DNA from: Balanoglossus misakiensis
Lineage: Eukaryota > Hemichordata
DNA: 64,000 nucleotides
Reading direction: 5' to 3'
Assembly (NCBI GenBank): GCA_040954595.2
Contig: CM082587.2
Span: forward strand, 2,666,001-2,730,000
Below are positions 38,501 through 52,435 of this stretch, one piece after another. The translations under genes were made by a program, and so were the position numbers. The notes beneath the pieces are model-generated. The model was not told the DNA's origin and ran no database searches. It was given only the letters and a program-made list of their open reading frames with translations. Each line of letters opens with the position of its first letter. Within the stretch, counting starts at the first letter, position 1.

Positions 38501-41500
38501 TTGGACTTCTTGGCGTGCCAATTATTACTGGGAGGTGTAGTGGTAATTTGGTCACCAATCATCCTTATTTCAAGTCAAAGCGTTTATCTCGGTTGCTGAA
38601 TCATCTTTATTTTTCCGAGGTAGGGATGTAGCCAGGCAGTTTTTGCATTGACAGCCTGGCTATGTGAATCGATCATTTTCTGAAGTCCTTGAGATCGTGC
38701 GAGATTCCGCGTGACCATGCAGGCAGTTTTAAGGAGGTCGACATTCCCTACTCCAATGGTTAAAATGGAATTTTCTCCTTATGTTGATCGACAGTGAACA
38801 ACCATGATCTAGGCATTCACAATCAGGTCATATCCCTGCACAGGTCCCCGGCAACCAGAGGACGAACCACTCCAACCGGCTGGCTATAATGATGTAAGCA
38901 CTAAACCCAATGCTGTAACTAGTCGAGCCTCCAATTACCTGCAATGTTCCCAACTAACTGAGGGTAATGCAATGCGGCAGATAACCACCTTAAAGTTGTT
39001 AAAGACATCATTGAGGTAGATAAGGACTTGCACATGGAAAGGTCAGACAGACACATGGGAAAATAGGTCGATCAACTTCACGTTTGTTACGTTTTGCAGT
39101 GGAAAATTTAGCCTACCGATCTTGCCTTCTCTTGGCTCTGACAAGAAGACAGCCTAGAAATAACTGCTTACCTGAAAGGTTTAAAGAATTTATGAAAAAG
39201 AAAAGAAAAGTAAGCATGTAACTAGCAACTATGTATTGCTGTACTCATTACATGAATTACACGGTGTGCTGGCCAAAATAATCAAAAGCCTGAAGTGTTT
39301 GTACGACAAGAAGCAGAACATGGACATTGTTCCATCCTATCAGTCCGATCAAAACAGACCATCAAGATTTTAAAAATATTCAATTAACTGACTACAAATC
39401 TCTGACCAGCCAGCACTAATTGGATTGTTAGAAGTCATAATTAGTTCATTAAGACCAACAGATTTTTTCAATTACATTTGATGAAATGAGATTAGAAGAC
39501 CAGGTTTCTTTTAATTGCATTTTTATTTATATGCATGAGAATAAAGACTATATTTCTGAGAAAATCAGTCATCTCAACCTTCTCATTTCCCCGTATGGTG
39601 TGTTCTTAAGCTTGTTATGTATTATTTGTAAAGTTATATATATGTATAAGCTGTCAACAAAGCTGACAATATGTTGATGCATGGCTTCATACACAACAAT
39701 CAGTGACAAGTCAGATATACGGTAAATGTACACCATATTGCTAAAATCTATGTCACTAGTGACTATAAAAGAAAGATTTTACTTTGGAATCAGTCATGAA
39801 ACTGTATAGCAGTCAGTACATTACAACATAGCTCATCACAACATCTTAAATTCATGCTGTCTTTTGACAGATTCAGGCACATTTATCAAGCTTCTGATAA
39901 TTATTTCTGACTCAAAATTTCTGCAGCTATTTTAGAAAGTGCTGCAATATTTCGCCAACTGGCAAATAGACTTTGACAGCAATTCTTGTTCCCCGTTCTC
40001 AGACCTGACCTAAATACGCAGAGAGACAGAGTACGTGGCTGTCCAGGGAATAAATGTAATGTAGGATATATATCACGCAGATTGAATACCTTGGACGCGA
40101 CAAAGCCATGCCTGACAAACGAAGCTTACTATCAACACTCCAGTAAAGCAGAGAATCTGCTTTGGCACACAGCCAGATCCCAATCGACAATCTGAACCAC
40201 AGTCAGCCATGCACACAGAAGTACTACGGCCAACACGCAACCATCAACACCTCTCAGCGACACATCCCAGCACCCGGTATTCATAAACTGCCACTTGAAA
40301 AATGCCACATATAGTATCAGTCGATGGTCAACTGTTTTATTTTAAGACGTCTACTTGTCAGTAATCCTCACACCCTTCACTCAAGGGTCGATTCCACTCT
40401 TCAGCAATCATCACGACCCGGTGTCCGAGCACTTCACAGGAATCATCCAGGCCAACTTCATGTCCATTACCATGGCTGAGGAACCCCAGTAATATTGACT
40501 GAATAGCCAATAGGAAAATTGACCCCCTTGGTGATATCATTCAATGAGATGCAATTGCCAAAAGTTTAAAGTGCAGAGTTTGAAATAAGGTTTTATGTCA
40601 GTCAAAACATACCACACAGCATTATTGATCTCTAACACGTATAATCAGGGGCAGGAAAATTCTGATTTGACTGTGCAACAACCTAGCAACAGCAGCCCAA
40701 CCTAAAAACTAGAACAATCAATTCAACATGCCCAGAAACTGGGACTCCTCAAATCAACAAAGAGATTTTTTATCATTTTCTTCGAGGGTATGTTTCAAAC
40801 ATAAACATTTTCTTAGTTGACAAGCCCTTTAATGCTCTGGGAATCTCAAAATCAATTTTAACAGCGGGGAGCCAAGCCTACAGCTGATGCACACAACCAG
40901 TACCCTAAACGATAATTTACTATGCAAGTATCTCTTTAATTCAAATGACCATGAGAATAATTGGGCATATTTAACATTTACCCCTGACAAATTTCACAAT
41001 TTAATTTGCACTTATTTTCCCGCTAGACACCTGGGGACTACAAAAAACATCACCAGATTTACTTCACACAATAGGATTTCCCAGAACGGAAATGATTGAC
41101 TCTCATATTTCAACAACAGATAATTTTTGTTATGAAATCGAAAATCTCAACAGAATTGGTTGCCATGGATACATTTTTTCTCATCTCTGGAAACTGTATG
41201 GCGTATCTCTTGAGGGTAACTTTACAGTCTACTAAACAGGAATAATCACTTTGGTGACCTTTTTGAAAAGAATTACTGTGTGCCCTCTAACAAACATAAT
41301 TCTTAAAAGATTCGAGTCAATTCAAGGATTTCTAGAAATTTCTCTGAGTCAGCCCTACACCTTTGCTTGTAGTGTGGATTCTCGTTTGACCTTTGACCTA
41401 CACTTTGGCAGCCTTGCCCTCAAACTGACCAAACACCGGATAATTACATTGTCACTACTCTGTCTGCAATCTTGACGGACAATTTTGTCTTTTATTTTTC

Positions 41501-42794
41501 ATCTGAAATATATTACAAAAATTGTAATCATGGTTCAAATTTAAAATTCATGGTATGTTTGGCAGTGCCTTGTATGAGCGGTTGCCATGGTAAATAATTC
41601 AATATTTCATGTTGTGGCCCAAAAGAATCAGGAAAAGGAGAGGATTTGTTGGATTTCAACTCTCCCAAGACGCTCCCCTGTCGGTCAGTAACTGCAATAT
41701 TACCACAGCTATCATTCATCAATTATTCTATCATATCCAGCATATTGATCTTGTCAAGTACAACATATCATTACCGTTTACCGGTCCAACCCGGATCACC
41801 TACGTTTTTTCCACTGTCGCCATGGTAACAATCTGATAAGAATCTTCCCTCATAATAGCCATTACTTCCATATTTCCCAGAGGCAAAATCCAAGCAAGCT
41901 GATGGCATAACAACCCCATGTAGATAATGCGATTTTTCCCCCTCCAACCTTTCTTTTGATATTATCTTGCATTTTTGTGATGAATTACACAAACAATAAT
42001 CAACAACGTGGAACAGTTTGCTATAATATAAACAGATATTTCAACCAAGTCGAAACTCAAACCTCATTAGTGACAGCTTCATGGATGAAAAACAACAATT
42101 TGATATTAATTATTAACACAATCATTTGTTATTAATAATTAATAACACAAGTGATAATTATTATCAATTGCTTTTATGCACATTGCAAGTTGTTTGTGGT
42201 GTTCTGTTCACTGAGAAACTAGTGTCATTAAAAAATGCTGCTCATAAATCTCCCACTGTAAACAAAAAAAAAAACATACTGGTACTAATTTAACAAAATA
42301 TTTTAATTAAAAACAAAATCCATCATATTATTTTTCATTATCTGGTTTCTCTCTTTATCACTAAAACTGAACTTGAATGAAAACATGAAAACTCAACAGA
42401 ACAGTTTATGCCTGTAATATCAAATTTACGGTCGCTTTTGAGGATACCGGAGGTACTTTGACAGTGCGTCATAAAACCGTGAATCATCACTCACAGTCAA
42501 GTATTTCATTTCAAAAGCTACCGATTCAGTTTGGTGATGATGAACAATGCAGGTTTATAGTAGACTAGAATCTCAGGCAAAATCGAATATGACAGAACTC
42601 CTGTAGGGGAAACTTGACGTCATGCCAGTCTCAGAATGTGGTTGTTTTTTATCGAGTGAACATAAAAAGTTGATATTCATAATGCCGGTCTGTCCTTAAT
42701 AAATGTACTGATAGCAGGTCAAACTGGCACACATTTACCTTGAACTTCATTTTTGGCACATTAAGAAATCATGCATTGCTTGACTAATAGGTCA

Positions 42795-42961
42795 CAGATC
42801 AAGTTCGAAAACATCGTCTGATTTTAATTTATGGCAATATCTGATGTGCTGCCAAAGTGTCAATAATGCAATACCAGGGAAAGGATGTGCCTGGTTTTAT
42901 TTTACATCCTGGAAGGGCTACTGCCATAAATTAAATCAGACAACGTTTTCGAACTTGTCTG
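42795..42961. mobile_element. MITE-like inverted-repeat element, about 167 bp
   Basis: The left arm (42795-42838) and right arm (42920-42961) are near-perfect reverse complements over about 42 bp, differing by a few substitutions and small indels; key cores are GTTCGAAAAC and TTTTCGAACTTG. The 81 bp interior contains a smaller inverted repeat (aggatgt ... acatcct). It has no ORF. Clear target-site duplications were not identified. It lies in the putative long 5' intron of C1orf21. Confidence 0.65.
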
Positions 42962-44511
42962 CAACCGTAGTTAAAAGTCACGACGACAGTAACCGGTAGT
43001 TATTCTCATCTTAGTAAGTTCAATGCATTTATTATTGTCACCATCATAAGTAAAAAAAAAAAAGTAATAGTGATTGCATATTTTGACATTTGTTGCATTT
43101 TTATAAATTTCTCCCAAAAGAATTGAATTTAATCTAAGGAAGGAAAAGGGGTCTAGAATTGTCAACAAGGCAATAAATTTCGACTACAAATAAATAAGTC
43201 ACCATATGTTTTCATCGGCTGAGAATAACAAGTGAAGGCACGGCAGTAACAAACACTTGAAACCTCTTGAACTCTCTCCTCACAGAATCTAAACAGTCTC
43301 CTTGTCAAGCTCTCCCCTGACATAACACTCCAAACACTTCTCGAGGCTCTTTGCATTTACCAGGAATTCCTACTTGTGGGATTCTTGTAACTCAGGACAG
43401 GAAGATGGCATTCCTTCTAACACAAAACTGCAAGTGATAGAAGTGGACTACCCAGATGCTGTGCATGGTTAAATATCGCATTCCATATACATAGTCTTAC
43501 AAGTAGAATTTCGAAAAAACAATAATATTCTAAATTTTGAATAGACCACTACTTTATTAACAAATAAAATGCAGTCGGCTTGCCACAAGACTCGCCTTTC
43601 TTCAGACAAAATCAACTTTCTCTTGCCAGATGTTATTCTAAAGAGGATAAAATATCACCATGGCGACATCTGATATGACCTTTGACACCAAGCTAGTAAT
43701 GTATACTGGGGGTTACTGTCTCTCTGGGCCTTATTCATGAGACCTGATGAAAGTTTGGTAATTCATTGGCTTATAATTTCAGTAGAGATCTGTGTTTTAC
43801 GACTGTATACTACAATCAATACTCTGGGAACTGCCCACAACAGCATGTTGCAGCAAAACGAGATATGGGATTATACTACTATGAGCTAGTAGTATGACTG
43901 CAGCACCATAGAAACTATATCACAGTTATTTCTGGGTGCCATGAAACAAACTCATCATATTCACTAAACCTGCAGCCATATTACTTATCCTGTCTTTTAG
44001 ACTCTTTGGCAGAGCCAAGAATTAAAAGGCAAGGACAGACACTAGGCGACACCACACCATCCGGTACATTCGCTCAATTACCGTACCATCTGAACTCTTT
44101 CTCCTGATTCAACTGAAGTGGCTTGTCTCCCCTTTGGCATAACTGGGTCATTTTTTTGTTTTCTGAGAGATGTTATTTATGCCGTACTGTGCCATTTATA
44201 CTGACATTGGCATTTCCACCACATGAGGCAGTCTCAAGTGTTTGAAAAAAAAAGTCCTAGCTCGTGAAGGAGGCAGACTACAGCATGGCCTAACAAAAGT
44301 CACTTTATATAGACCTGAACATCTTTATAAGATGTTGGCTGTTTCCTAGAAGTTAAATTATTTGGCGAGGTTTTCAGGAGAGGAGCGGGATGGGGGGGGG
44401 GCATATTGGTAGGCACATAAAACTGACCACTGTGTTGGCTTTTTTGGCCACAACTGTGAAAACAGCTAGTTTACAATCACAGAAGGCTCTTCCTCCATGT
44501 TTGTAATGTGT

Positions 44512-44533
44512 ATGTTTGTTTGTTTGTTTGTTG
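44512..44533. repeat. (GTTT)n tetranucleotide repeat
   Basis: About five GTTT copies in the putative C1orf21 5' intron. Confidence 0.8.
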
Positions 44534-46703
44534 ACAGGTTAGGGTAAGGGTTGGCCTGTACAGTTTATTATGTATGATTTTTTGAAGTGTATCATGGGGC
44601 ACTTTCATGACCCCAATGTGACCTTTACATACTGACATCCTGTTGGTATGATTTTAGCATTTTGAGTTTAAACTCTGCAAAAGTGAACCAAACTATTTGT
44701 GCACTCTACCTCTCCCTGAAATAAAAAAATTCAAGTTTGTCTGTTACAAACAGGCGAATGTTTTTGAAGTTGAATGATGTATGATGTCATACCAAAAAAG
44801 ACCAGGATGTGAGGTCACCCAGGGGTCAAGAAAATGGCCTCCAGTGCACCCATTTCATTGAAGGTACACACTCTGTACATTTCCTGCACTGAGAGGCAGA
44901 CGGCAGCAGAACAGAAAAGAATGCCAACACCAATATCCTTGGGGTAAGAGTTGCAATCATGATGTAAAAGACTCTCATCAGTGCAGTTGTTAAGGCAACA
45001 AATTTTCTCTAGCAAGTTTCAGGGCTCTGTTCAGCCAAGTCCATGTACAATGTAATTACTTTCTGTGATCATATTTCAAGATTTACTGTCTGATTTATTT
45101 ATCTCATCTTCTTTTACTGCATTTCCCTGGATATATGGGGCCAACCTTGTCATTATCCCACAATAAATTAGCAAAAAGTATTGGTAAAATAACTGGCAAA
45201 TCTTCAAATGACAAGACAAATTGGCTTCATATACTGTTGAAATCACCTTCACCACTGAAGGGTCAATCAATATTCATCTTTCATTATCTTCCTAATACCA
45301 TGTATTAAATCATACTGATGTAAAGATAGTAAACATTTTGCATACAGTATATATAACCTCAAAACTGTGCGTTTGTCTGTTTGTGTTCACCTGGGGTATG
45401 TGCTGTTAAGATTGGCTATTCTGTCAATGCAGCATTTTGGCAACATTGACATGATAGACTAATTGGACTATTTTCTTTTCCTGTCATATTATATATATAC
45501 ACCTATCTTTGTCATATCTTTTATGTTGATCAGATAATCAAGTTCCCATTTCATGGTTTGGCACATTTAGTATCTGCACAAAACAAATAAGGTGTTGTTT
45601 ACACAATGTTTGTACTATTGAGAAGGGCATTGTTCTTGATCCACTGTTGTTTGTTGTTGTACTGCAAGGTGTTTGCACTTGGCTATCTTCATAGCCATCC
45701 GCAAACATTTATCCTGCAGTGCAACCCAGCAGTGACCTAAAAAACAATAAGCGCTGTCGACATTATACAATGTAGAGACTACAGTTATTACGCTTTCACT
45801 AAATTTCGGGGTATCAGATTTGACAGATTTCGGCATATATGCGGGGTGTGTGTCTGCATTTATTGTGACTGACTATACACACCGATTTCGCACTGGGCTG
45901 TTTTAAAAGATGGTGTCAGACACGTAAAGAACACGGTCCGATCGGAATCCCATATGTAGTCGCCGCAGCCATCTGTAGAAGTAACACAAGACGTGAAACA
46001 GAGACTGTACACACACACAACATTCACAACATCGAGTCGTGAGCATGTCGATTTCATGACGGGGTCCCATGATCTTTATGCCCCCGCCCCCTCCGGGTAC
46101 TCACCAACAAAACGTTTGAACATCCAACTTTAGAGCTCTTTCGCCATCTGGATGTCAACAAAGGTCGTGTGCAAGGTGGGTCTTGACCATGAGAGGGCAA
46201 GAAAAACCGTTATCTGAACTGAAGGATGTCCGACAGATTGGTTAAAATCAAATCGCGTACGTCAAGGCCACAGTATTCGGATTACAAGATGTCGAATCAG
46301 GCTTACAACACTGAGTGTGTGTGCTGAGTTGATCGATCAGACTACGGTGATCAGACTGGCTATATATTCAATCAGTCTCCTTCGTGTCACAGAGAACCTC
46401 GAATGAAATAATGCTGCACAGGTTACTGTGAACAGACGACGGTAAACACAGCCAGAGAGCCACAGCAAGTGAAACCACAAGTTTCAGTTTACGTACGTCA
46501 ACCGGCCGGGCTGTCAAACAACCTCAGCTCAGCTGGGCAACAGCAGTGTAGGTCCGTTTCCTGTCACTAAAACACGACAACAAACAGCAACTCGCGCACG
46601 TACACAGTTAATATGATCCCACTCGTCTCGACGTCTTTGTGATCGCGAAGGTCTTGCTTCGGCGACGTGGGGTTTGCAGGCTTCCGATGTTGCCAACACT
46701 CAC

Positions 46704-46795
46704 TTGCTGACTGCTGCTGCCTAGCTTGTACACTCAATGGGTCGTGCGTGAATAAGCCGCGTCGGTGACGTCACGCCGCGGTTGCCTAGTTTCAC
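46704..46795 (-). promoter_or_regulatory. Candidate C1orf21 promoter and 5'UTR exon with X-box plus CRE
   Basis: A CpG-rich patch upstream of C1orf21. On the minus strand an X-box-like GAAACTAGGCAAC (46793-46781) is followed 7 bp later by a perfect CRE TGACGTCA (46773-46766). About 60 bp downstream a good donor, CAGCAA|gtgagt (exon end 46704), could close a noncoding first exon. It would splice to the acceptor at 29530 across a 17 kb intron. The segment between has no ATG. Long 5' introns are also seen in human C1orf21. The link to C1orf21 is inferred. Confidence 0.45.
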
Positions 46796-49700
46796 AGAAG
46801 AAAGAATCATGGGAAGGAGAATATAAATTTACACACAGTCTTCTTACAGGACCTACTGAAGGTTGAAAGCCTACTTTCATTGACTTGTCCGATGCGACGA
46901 AGTCTTCTCTTACATAAAATGTTATATTCCGCTTGTATTCCGATGTTGACAGCAATTAGGCCTAGACTAGATGGTCACTGTTTGGAACTGAAGATGGAAA
47001 GCAAATGATACAAACTCCGGGAGATGTACCAACGCTTCTTTTGTCTTATCTCTTAGGCTAGGAGGAAATGGAGTCCTCTAATTCCACATCACAATATATT
47101 TATTTCATGTTTCAATTTCTAAATATAGGTACAACCTCATCATGGGTCTTGCAAGCAATTTCCGCGCTGCGCATAGGCCCTATACTCTCTGCCTTGCATT
47201 GTAAAACACAAAACCGATGACAGGCCATGAGCGAAGATTTTGCCGACTAGCACAGTACAGTACACAACCTGAAGTCGCGAAATGATGCCAAATACTGTCG
47301 CACACCCCAAAAACCATCCCTAAAGGAACTGGGAAAACTATATGTTTTTGGTGTTCAGGTTTTCACAATTGCCATGACGACACCGGAAATGGGAGACGTG
47401 ATTGATCACATTATCTATCACCTGCATGGTAGGCTTAATTAAAAAAACATACACTGATAGAATACAACTCTGTCTCTGTCTTCTCCCTCTCTCTCTCATA
47501 ACGAAATATACGAAACAGCAACGGGAAACAAGTCTTGGTTTTCAAACTCCCTCTCGTGGCGACATTTTAAATGTTAAGTGGAAAATACACACCGTGGTAG
47601 CTGGAATAATTGTAGCCTTGGTAGGCTGATTGTCGAGATGGTATTTTATCTTTTATATATAAACTCTACACCACGTAATATTGTCTGAGTCGCATTGTTA
47701 CCAGCAGAGGACTTGCAACTATATCATCTACGTCATAATCTATTTTACGACCTTTTTATTTTTATTGTTTTATTTTCATGAGCTTTATTTTATTTGCACT
47801 AAAGTGTAATTAGAAATGGTGAGATGTGATCATCTAACGACGCCTAGTTCTATAGGGAGTTATGGCAACTTATACGACAATAATTCCAACTTATTTCTCC
47901 AGTTCGTTCGTAGTCAAAATCACCGCGCTTGGAGGTTCGCTGGGCGTGACGTATCAGTCTATCTGACTTCAGAAGAGCCCCCAGATTAACCAAAGCGGTG
48001 GGAAAATATTTCTGCCAACTCTGTGTGGGACAAGAAATATAAATTTCATTTCTCGCATTTCTTGTCAGTGCTTCTTGATCAGTTGAATATTTTTACGGCC
48101 ATGCATGCTCCCACCCTTTCGTCGTGTTATTATCCTGCCGGACAAAACAGAGACCCGTTGCTACGATCACTTTTATTGATACTCTTAAAAGGCATAGAAT
48201 AAATCAGTGCGCGACGCGTGTTTCGGTGTTGTGACTCACGATCAACTATTCTTCACCACGACATAGATGCTTTGAATACTAGAAGTCTTGGAGCCCTTCC
48301 AAAAATTCCGCCACGGATGGTCACACCACAAGACGTCGCAGCCAGCGTTCTTGAAAACAAAACGCACCGATCACACAATTCGTGCATCGCTTTGGAAATT
48401 TACCTGGTTCAGTTGCGACTTTTGCATTTGAAGTTAACAGCTTTTTTCTTCTTAATTCGGAGCGAGTCTTTCCAAAGAATGTTTTAAGATCAAGCTATGT
48501 TTCCACGACAACGTTGCGTGCTGTGTGTAAACGGGTACCTGGTGTAGGCCTACACCCTGTGGATTATCATTTCAAGGGTTTTTTATTCGGTTGGAGAATG
48601 AGTTTGAATTATTCGCGTGCCACTAGGCCTACAGGGAGAACTCGAGAGGCTATGCATGAATGGTGCATCCAAAACGATACGCGTTTTCTTACTTAATTCT
48701 ATTGTCTCTTGCGCAGCACGTCCACGTCGATAACTTTTCGACCTAGGATGGTTTCGCTTCACTGATCTGTAACCGAGGGACAAAAGTCGACGAGCAGTTA
48801 AATATGATTGGATGAAATATTCTAAATATAAAACCCTGTTATATGTAATATATAACAACAACAAATAAATTACATTCTCTCAAATTAAGGGATCTGTGGC
48901 AATAGCAATGAGCGTTAATTAATTGACTGAATTAATCGAATAATTACCTATTTTATTTATTCATTTTGTAACCACCTCTCACGGTTTTCTCTAAAGTATA
49001 TGGTTGCTCACATTCTGATGTTACAAATTGTGAAATTCGATATATCAACGCTATATTTTCTTTAAACCCGACTCTTCAAACTTTACATCGGATAGCATTA
49101 CTGCAGTCACCTTGCTTTCAGCCGCAGTTCAATGCTCAGCCAACCGTGACAACCACACACGTCTGATAATGGTTTCAGCAGGGGACGATAAATTCTTAAG
49201 TGACCCTGAAATCGTCATCATGGGCGATGCTTTTATATACACACCCGTTGAAAATCCAATAATCATGTTGCTTGTAAATAACCCCGGTTAAATTGGAATG
49301 CTTAAACAATCTTGAATGTGTTTGAATGCTGAATCCTACGCGGATAACTTGGATTTGCGGTTTACTGACAGACAATGGTCTCATCGGAATTCTCGTTGTA
49401 TTACGGTGTTAGTTTTTGGGCTGCATGTTTGGCCAATACCACACTCTGCCACATGTATGCGGATACCTGTAGACTAAAGTAAGTAAAGTTGACAGCTAAC
49501 CAATCACAGATTTTCACTTGCTGGCAATTAATTAACGATTAGAAGTTGTTCAATAAATTCGAAGAAGTTTCTTTAGAAAGTGGGTGAGTTTTAGCCAGAG
49601 AGGTTGCTCCAGCCTACCATGTTCATAAAACCAGAATTTCAAATGAATTACAGAAAAAAAAGACTTATTTTAATTTAAATATTTTATTCGTATTTTTGCG

Positions 49701-52435
49701 TAATATTAATAACATACTCCTTATCAGGAAGACATTTGTGCAGGATATTTACAGAACTCTGATCATTTGGAACATTAGGAAAAAAGAGGAGAAGGAAACG
49801 GGTGCCTGGGAAACGGGGACATCAAAGAGCAACTCGTGCTGCTGCTGAAGAAAATCCGCACAGTGTGTGATTGAATCGTCCTTGGTTGCCATGGAGATGG
49901 GAAGATGGGGGATTCTTTTTGTCCGGTGGTGTTAACACGAGTACATTATTTTCCGCTTCTGTGGACGCTGTTTCAAGCTCTCTGCATCGAATTCTCTGTC
50001 TCTTGGTTCCTGAAGGTGGGATACCCACCGTGACAGACTCACAGGGGTGAACCAGGCATCTCTCTTCTTTTGTGTTAAGAAGATTGGCTGCTTTCTTTCT
50101 GGCTTTGAAAGCATCTTATTATTCATTATGAAGCAATCCACTGGGACGACCATACTACACGATTCCACATCAATTAACAGAGCCTCGCCAATTAAATGTA
50201 TTTCCAAGCCACAAGGTCGGCTATAAATAGACACATAATTATTGTCAGACACAGAGTATTGTAAAAAAAAAACAGAGACCACATTTATCTTATTTCACAT
50301 CTCCTAAATAAAAAAGGGGTGCCAATGCTGCCAATCGCAAAGCAAAATACCAGGACAACACAACCGATGCATGAAGACATCGCCACCTCTTCTGGGTCGT
50401 AGGTCGGGTCAAAGATCAAACCTAGTCCTCAACTCTTTCCACGGCCAGTTTTGAACATCGCAAATGATAGACTCTCCAACGACAAATGTTAAAAGGTGGC
50501 AGAACTGACTAAGTGGCAATTACAAAGTCCATTCACAAGACTAATTGGCAATCTAGATCTCAAAGCCGAATTTGCATTGATTTAATTAAATCCACTGATT
50601 AAATCCACCGAAAGGGACAATGCCTTCATCAAATCAACAGTGAACTTTCTGCAATGAAACAAAGCCTTCTGCAGAAATATTGCGAGAATGCCAACATGAC
50701 GAAAATATGAAAACTAAAAAGAATTTAAAACTATGATTATAATAGTAAAATTAGGGGACCAATCATATTTCAGCACTGCGTGGGGGGGGAGGGGGCTCAA
50801 ATCTGAGCCAATCATAAGTTAGCATTTTCATGATGATACAATCTTGAAGAAAAAAGCAGATGGCTGAATAAGAAACTCATTAAAACCAACAACAAAAATA
50901 CACCGATATGCAACCAATAAAATTTTCAAATAAAATCGTGCTTTCACAAGGGCATTTAGGATTCACAGAGCATTCATGTCAGCCATTAATCATTTGCTTT
51001 CATTAACGTGTCAGGATAAGTATCAGACACACAGACACTTTGAGTTAAACAGCAAGAGCTGTATATACAGAATGTTAAAACCCTATAAATACTGCATAGT
51101 GACCTAAGAGTGAGAGGATAAGAACTATCTGGGTATTTTCTATACATGACATTCTTTATTCTAAAAAGAAAAGGTGAAAGAATGGGTCATAATATAATGA
51201 CCATTCTCAAGAACGACCAGTTAGTATAACATGCTCAGTTTCGACTTTTTCTGTGTTTATAGTTTAGCCATAAATCTGGACGGCAGTGACACTTTCGATC
51301 GTTTGAAACCACTGATTATCCTGTCTGTCAAATCGCGACTGTCAAAACATCAATGCATATTTCGCAAATGGTTCATAATATAAGGTATACGAATGGATCT
51401 CAGGCGTCTCAATTCAACCACAAGAGGGCGTTATACTCGTCACTGGCCAGATAAGGGCGCTCATTCAAAACTATGAACATACTAGCTGCAGTGCAACAGG
51501 AATACACGTCAAATTTCTAGTTTAAAAATGTCACCTATCGATTGCACAGTATATTTCAAACCCTGGGAGTGAAATCTGTTGGTTTTTTTCAACTGCTTAT
51601 ATTTAAATATGATTCTCTTGATAATCCCCATGGCCCGATGGGTAATAGTCGTTACACACAAGCACACGTCTCAGTTGAACTTGGACAAACATACTGACAT
51701 AAATATTGAAACAACACAGCCATGATTGAGATACCCCACCCCCCTCGCCTGATCAGACACAAATCATGTTCTCCATCAGTCAACGACACAAATCAACTCA
51801 TAGATCAGAAACACAACTGAGACTACCATCTACACCTAGAGTTGTACGAATTGCGATCAACGCTGCTGATTAACAAAATATGTAAATCTCACCACAGAAT
51901 TTCATGGGACTTCTGGTCTTCCACTGTGTGTTTTTCAAAATGTTAGCCTCTGATTGTAATACTGATCACATGATCGTTACTGCACATGATTCATTTTCCC
52001 AGAGACAATTCTGGGATATTCAACAGATTCACGTTTCAAAATTCCCCAAGAAAAAAAGATCAGTTTGTCATGTTTTCTCAATCCACACAGAACGGCAGAT
52101 TGATTTGCTGCTGTTTGAATACACATTATAACTGGCCACCCCTCAGAAATGCAGAGAATGGTATAACCTGGTAGTGAGTATAAAGATAGGGAATATTCTG
52201 AGATATAAAAAGCGGGAAGTGAAATTGCCCCTGAGATGACATAACTTGATTCTCTTGCACCATAGCAGATCAGTTTGGTTGTTCCATTATAAACGGGACC
52301 ATTCAATGGACTTCTGTTGCAGTCATGTTTGCATCTCTTCCTTCCTTTCCATCTGGAAGCTGTTGTCCAATATTTATAGATTATTTGATGTCATTAAAAA
52401 AAAATAATAAAGGGTTCATCAGAAATTGCCTATCA
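46796..52435. other. Noncoding interval between candidate C1orf21 promoter and EDEM3
   Basis: Includes a second CpG-rich patch at about 47.8-48.75 kb, with two overlapping plus-strand ORFs (48218-48487, 48382-48696) that I do not recognise. A possible minus-strand exon near 50021-49822 has an acceptor-like ccaccttcag and two open frames, but no similarity. The EDEM3 3'UTR occupies the right end. Confidence 0.45.

Larger units (their letters stand above)
29531..46703 (-). other. C1orf21: Putative long 5' intron of C1orf21
   Basis: About 17 kb with no supportable coding exon. It is CpG-poor and AT-rich over most of its length. It contains the inverted-repeat element at 42795-42961, a GTTT repeat, G10 at 44392, and X-box-like sites at 32252, 40678, 41159, 41581, 41816 and 43659. 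A short segment near 31130-31190 (aaattttcgc ... tttttcgcgaa) looks like a dispersed-repeat fragment. The status as intron depends on the candidate promoter near 46.7 kb. Confidence 0.4.

Noticed and set aside
49822-50282. Overlapping minus-strand ORFs after an acceptor-like site, as a possible extra exon
   Set aside because: Two frames are open over the same stretch, neither resembles a known family, and no matching donor or partner exon was found.
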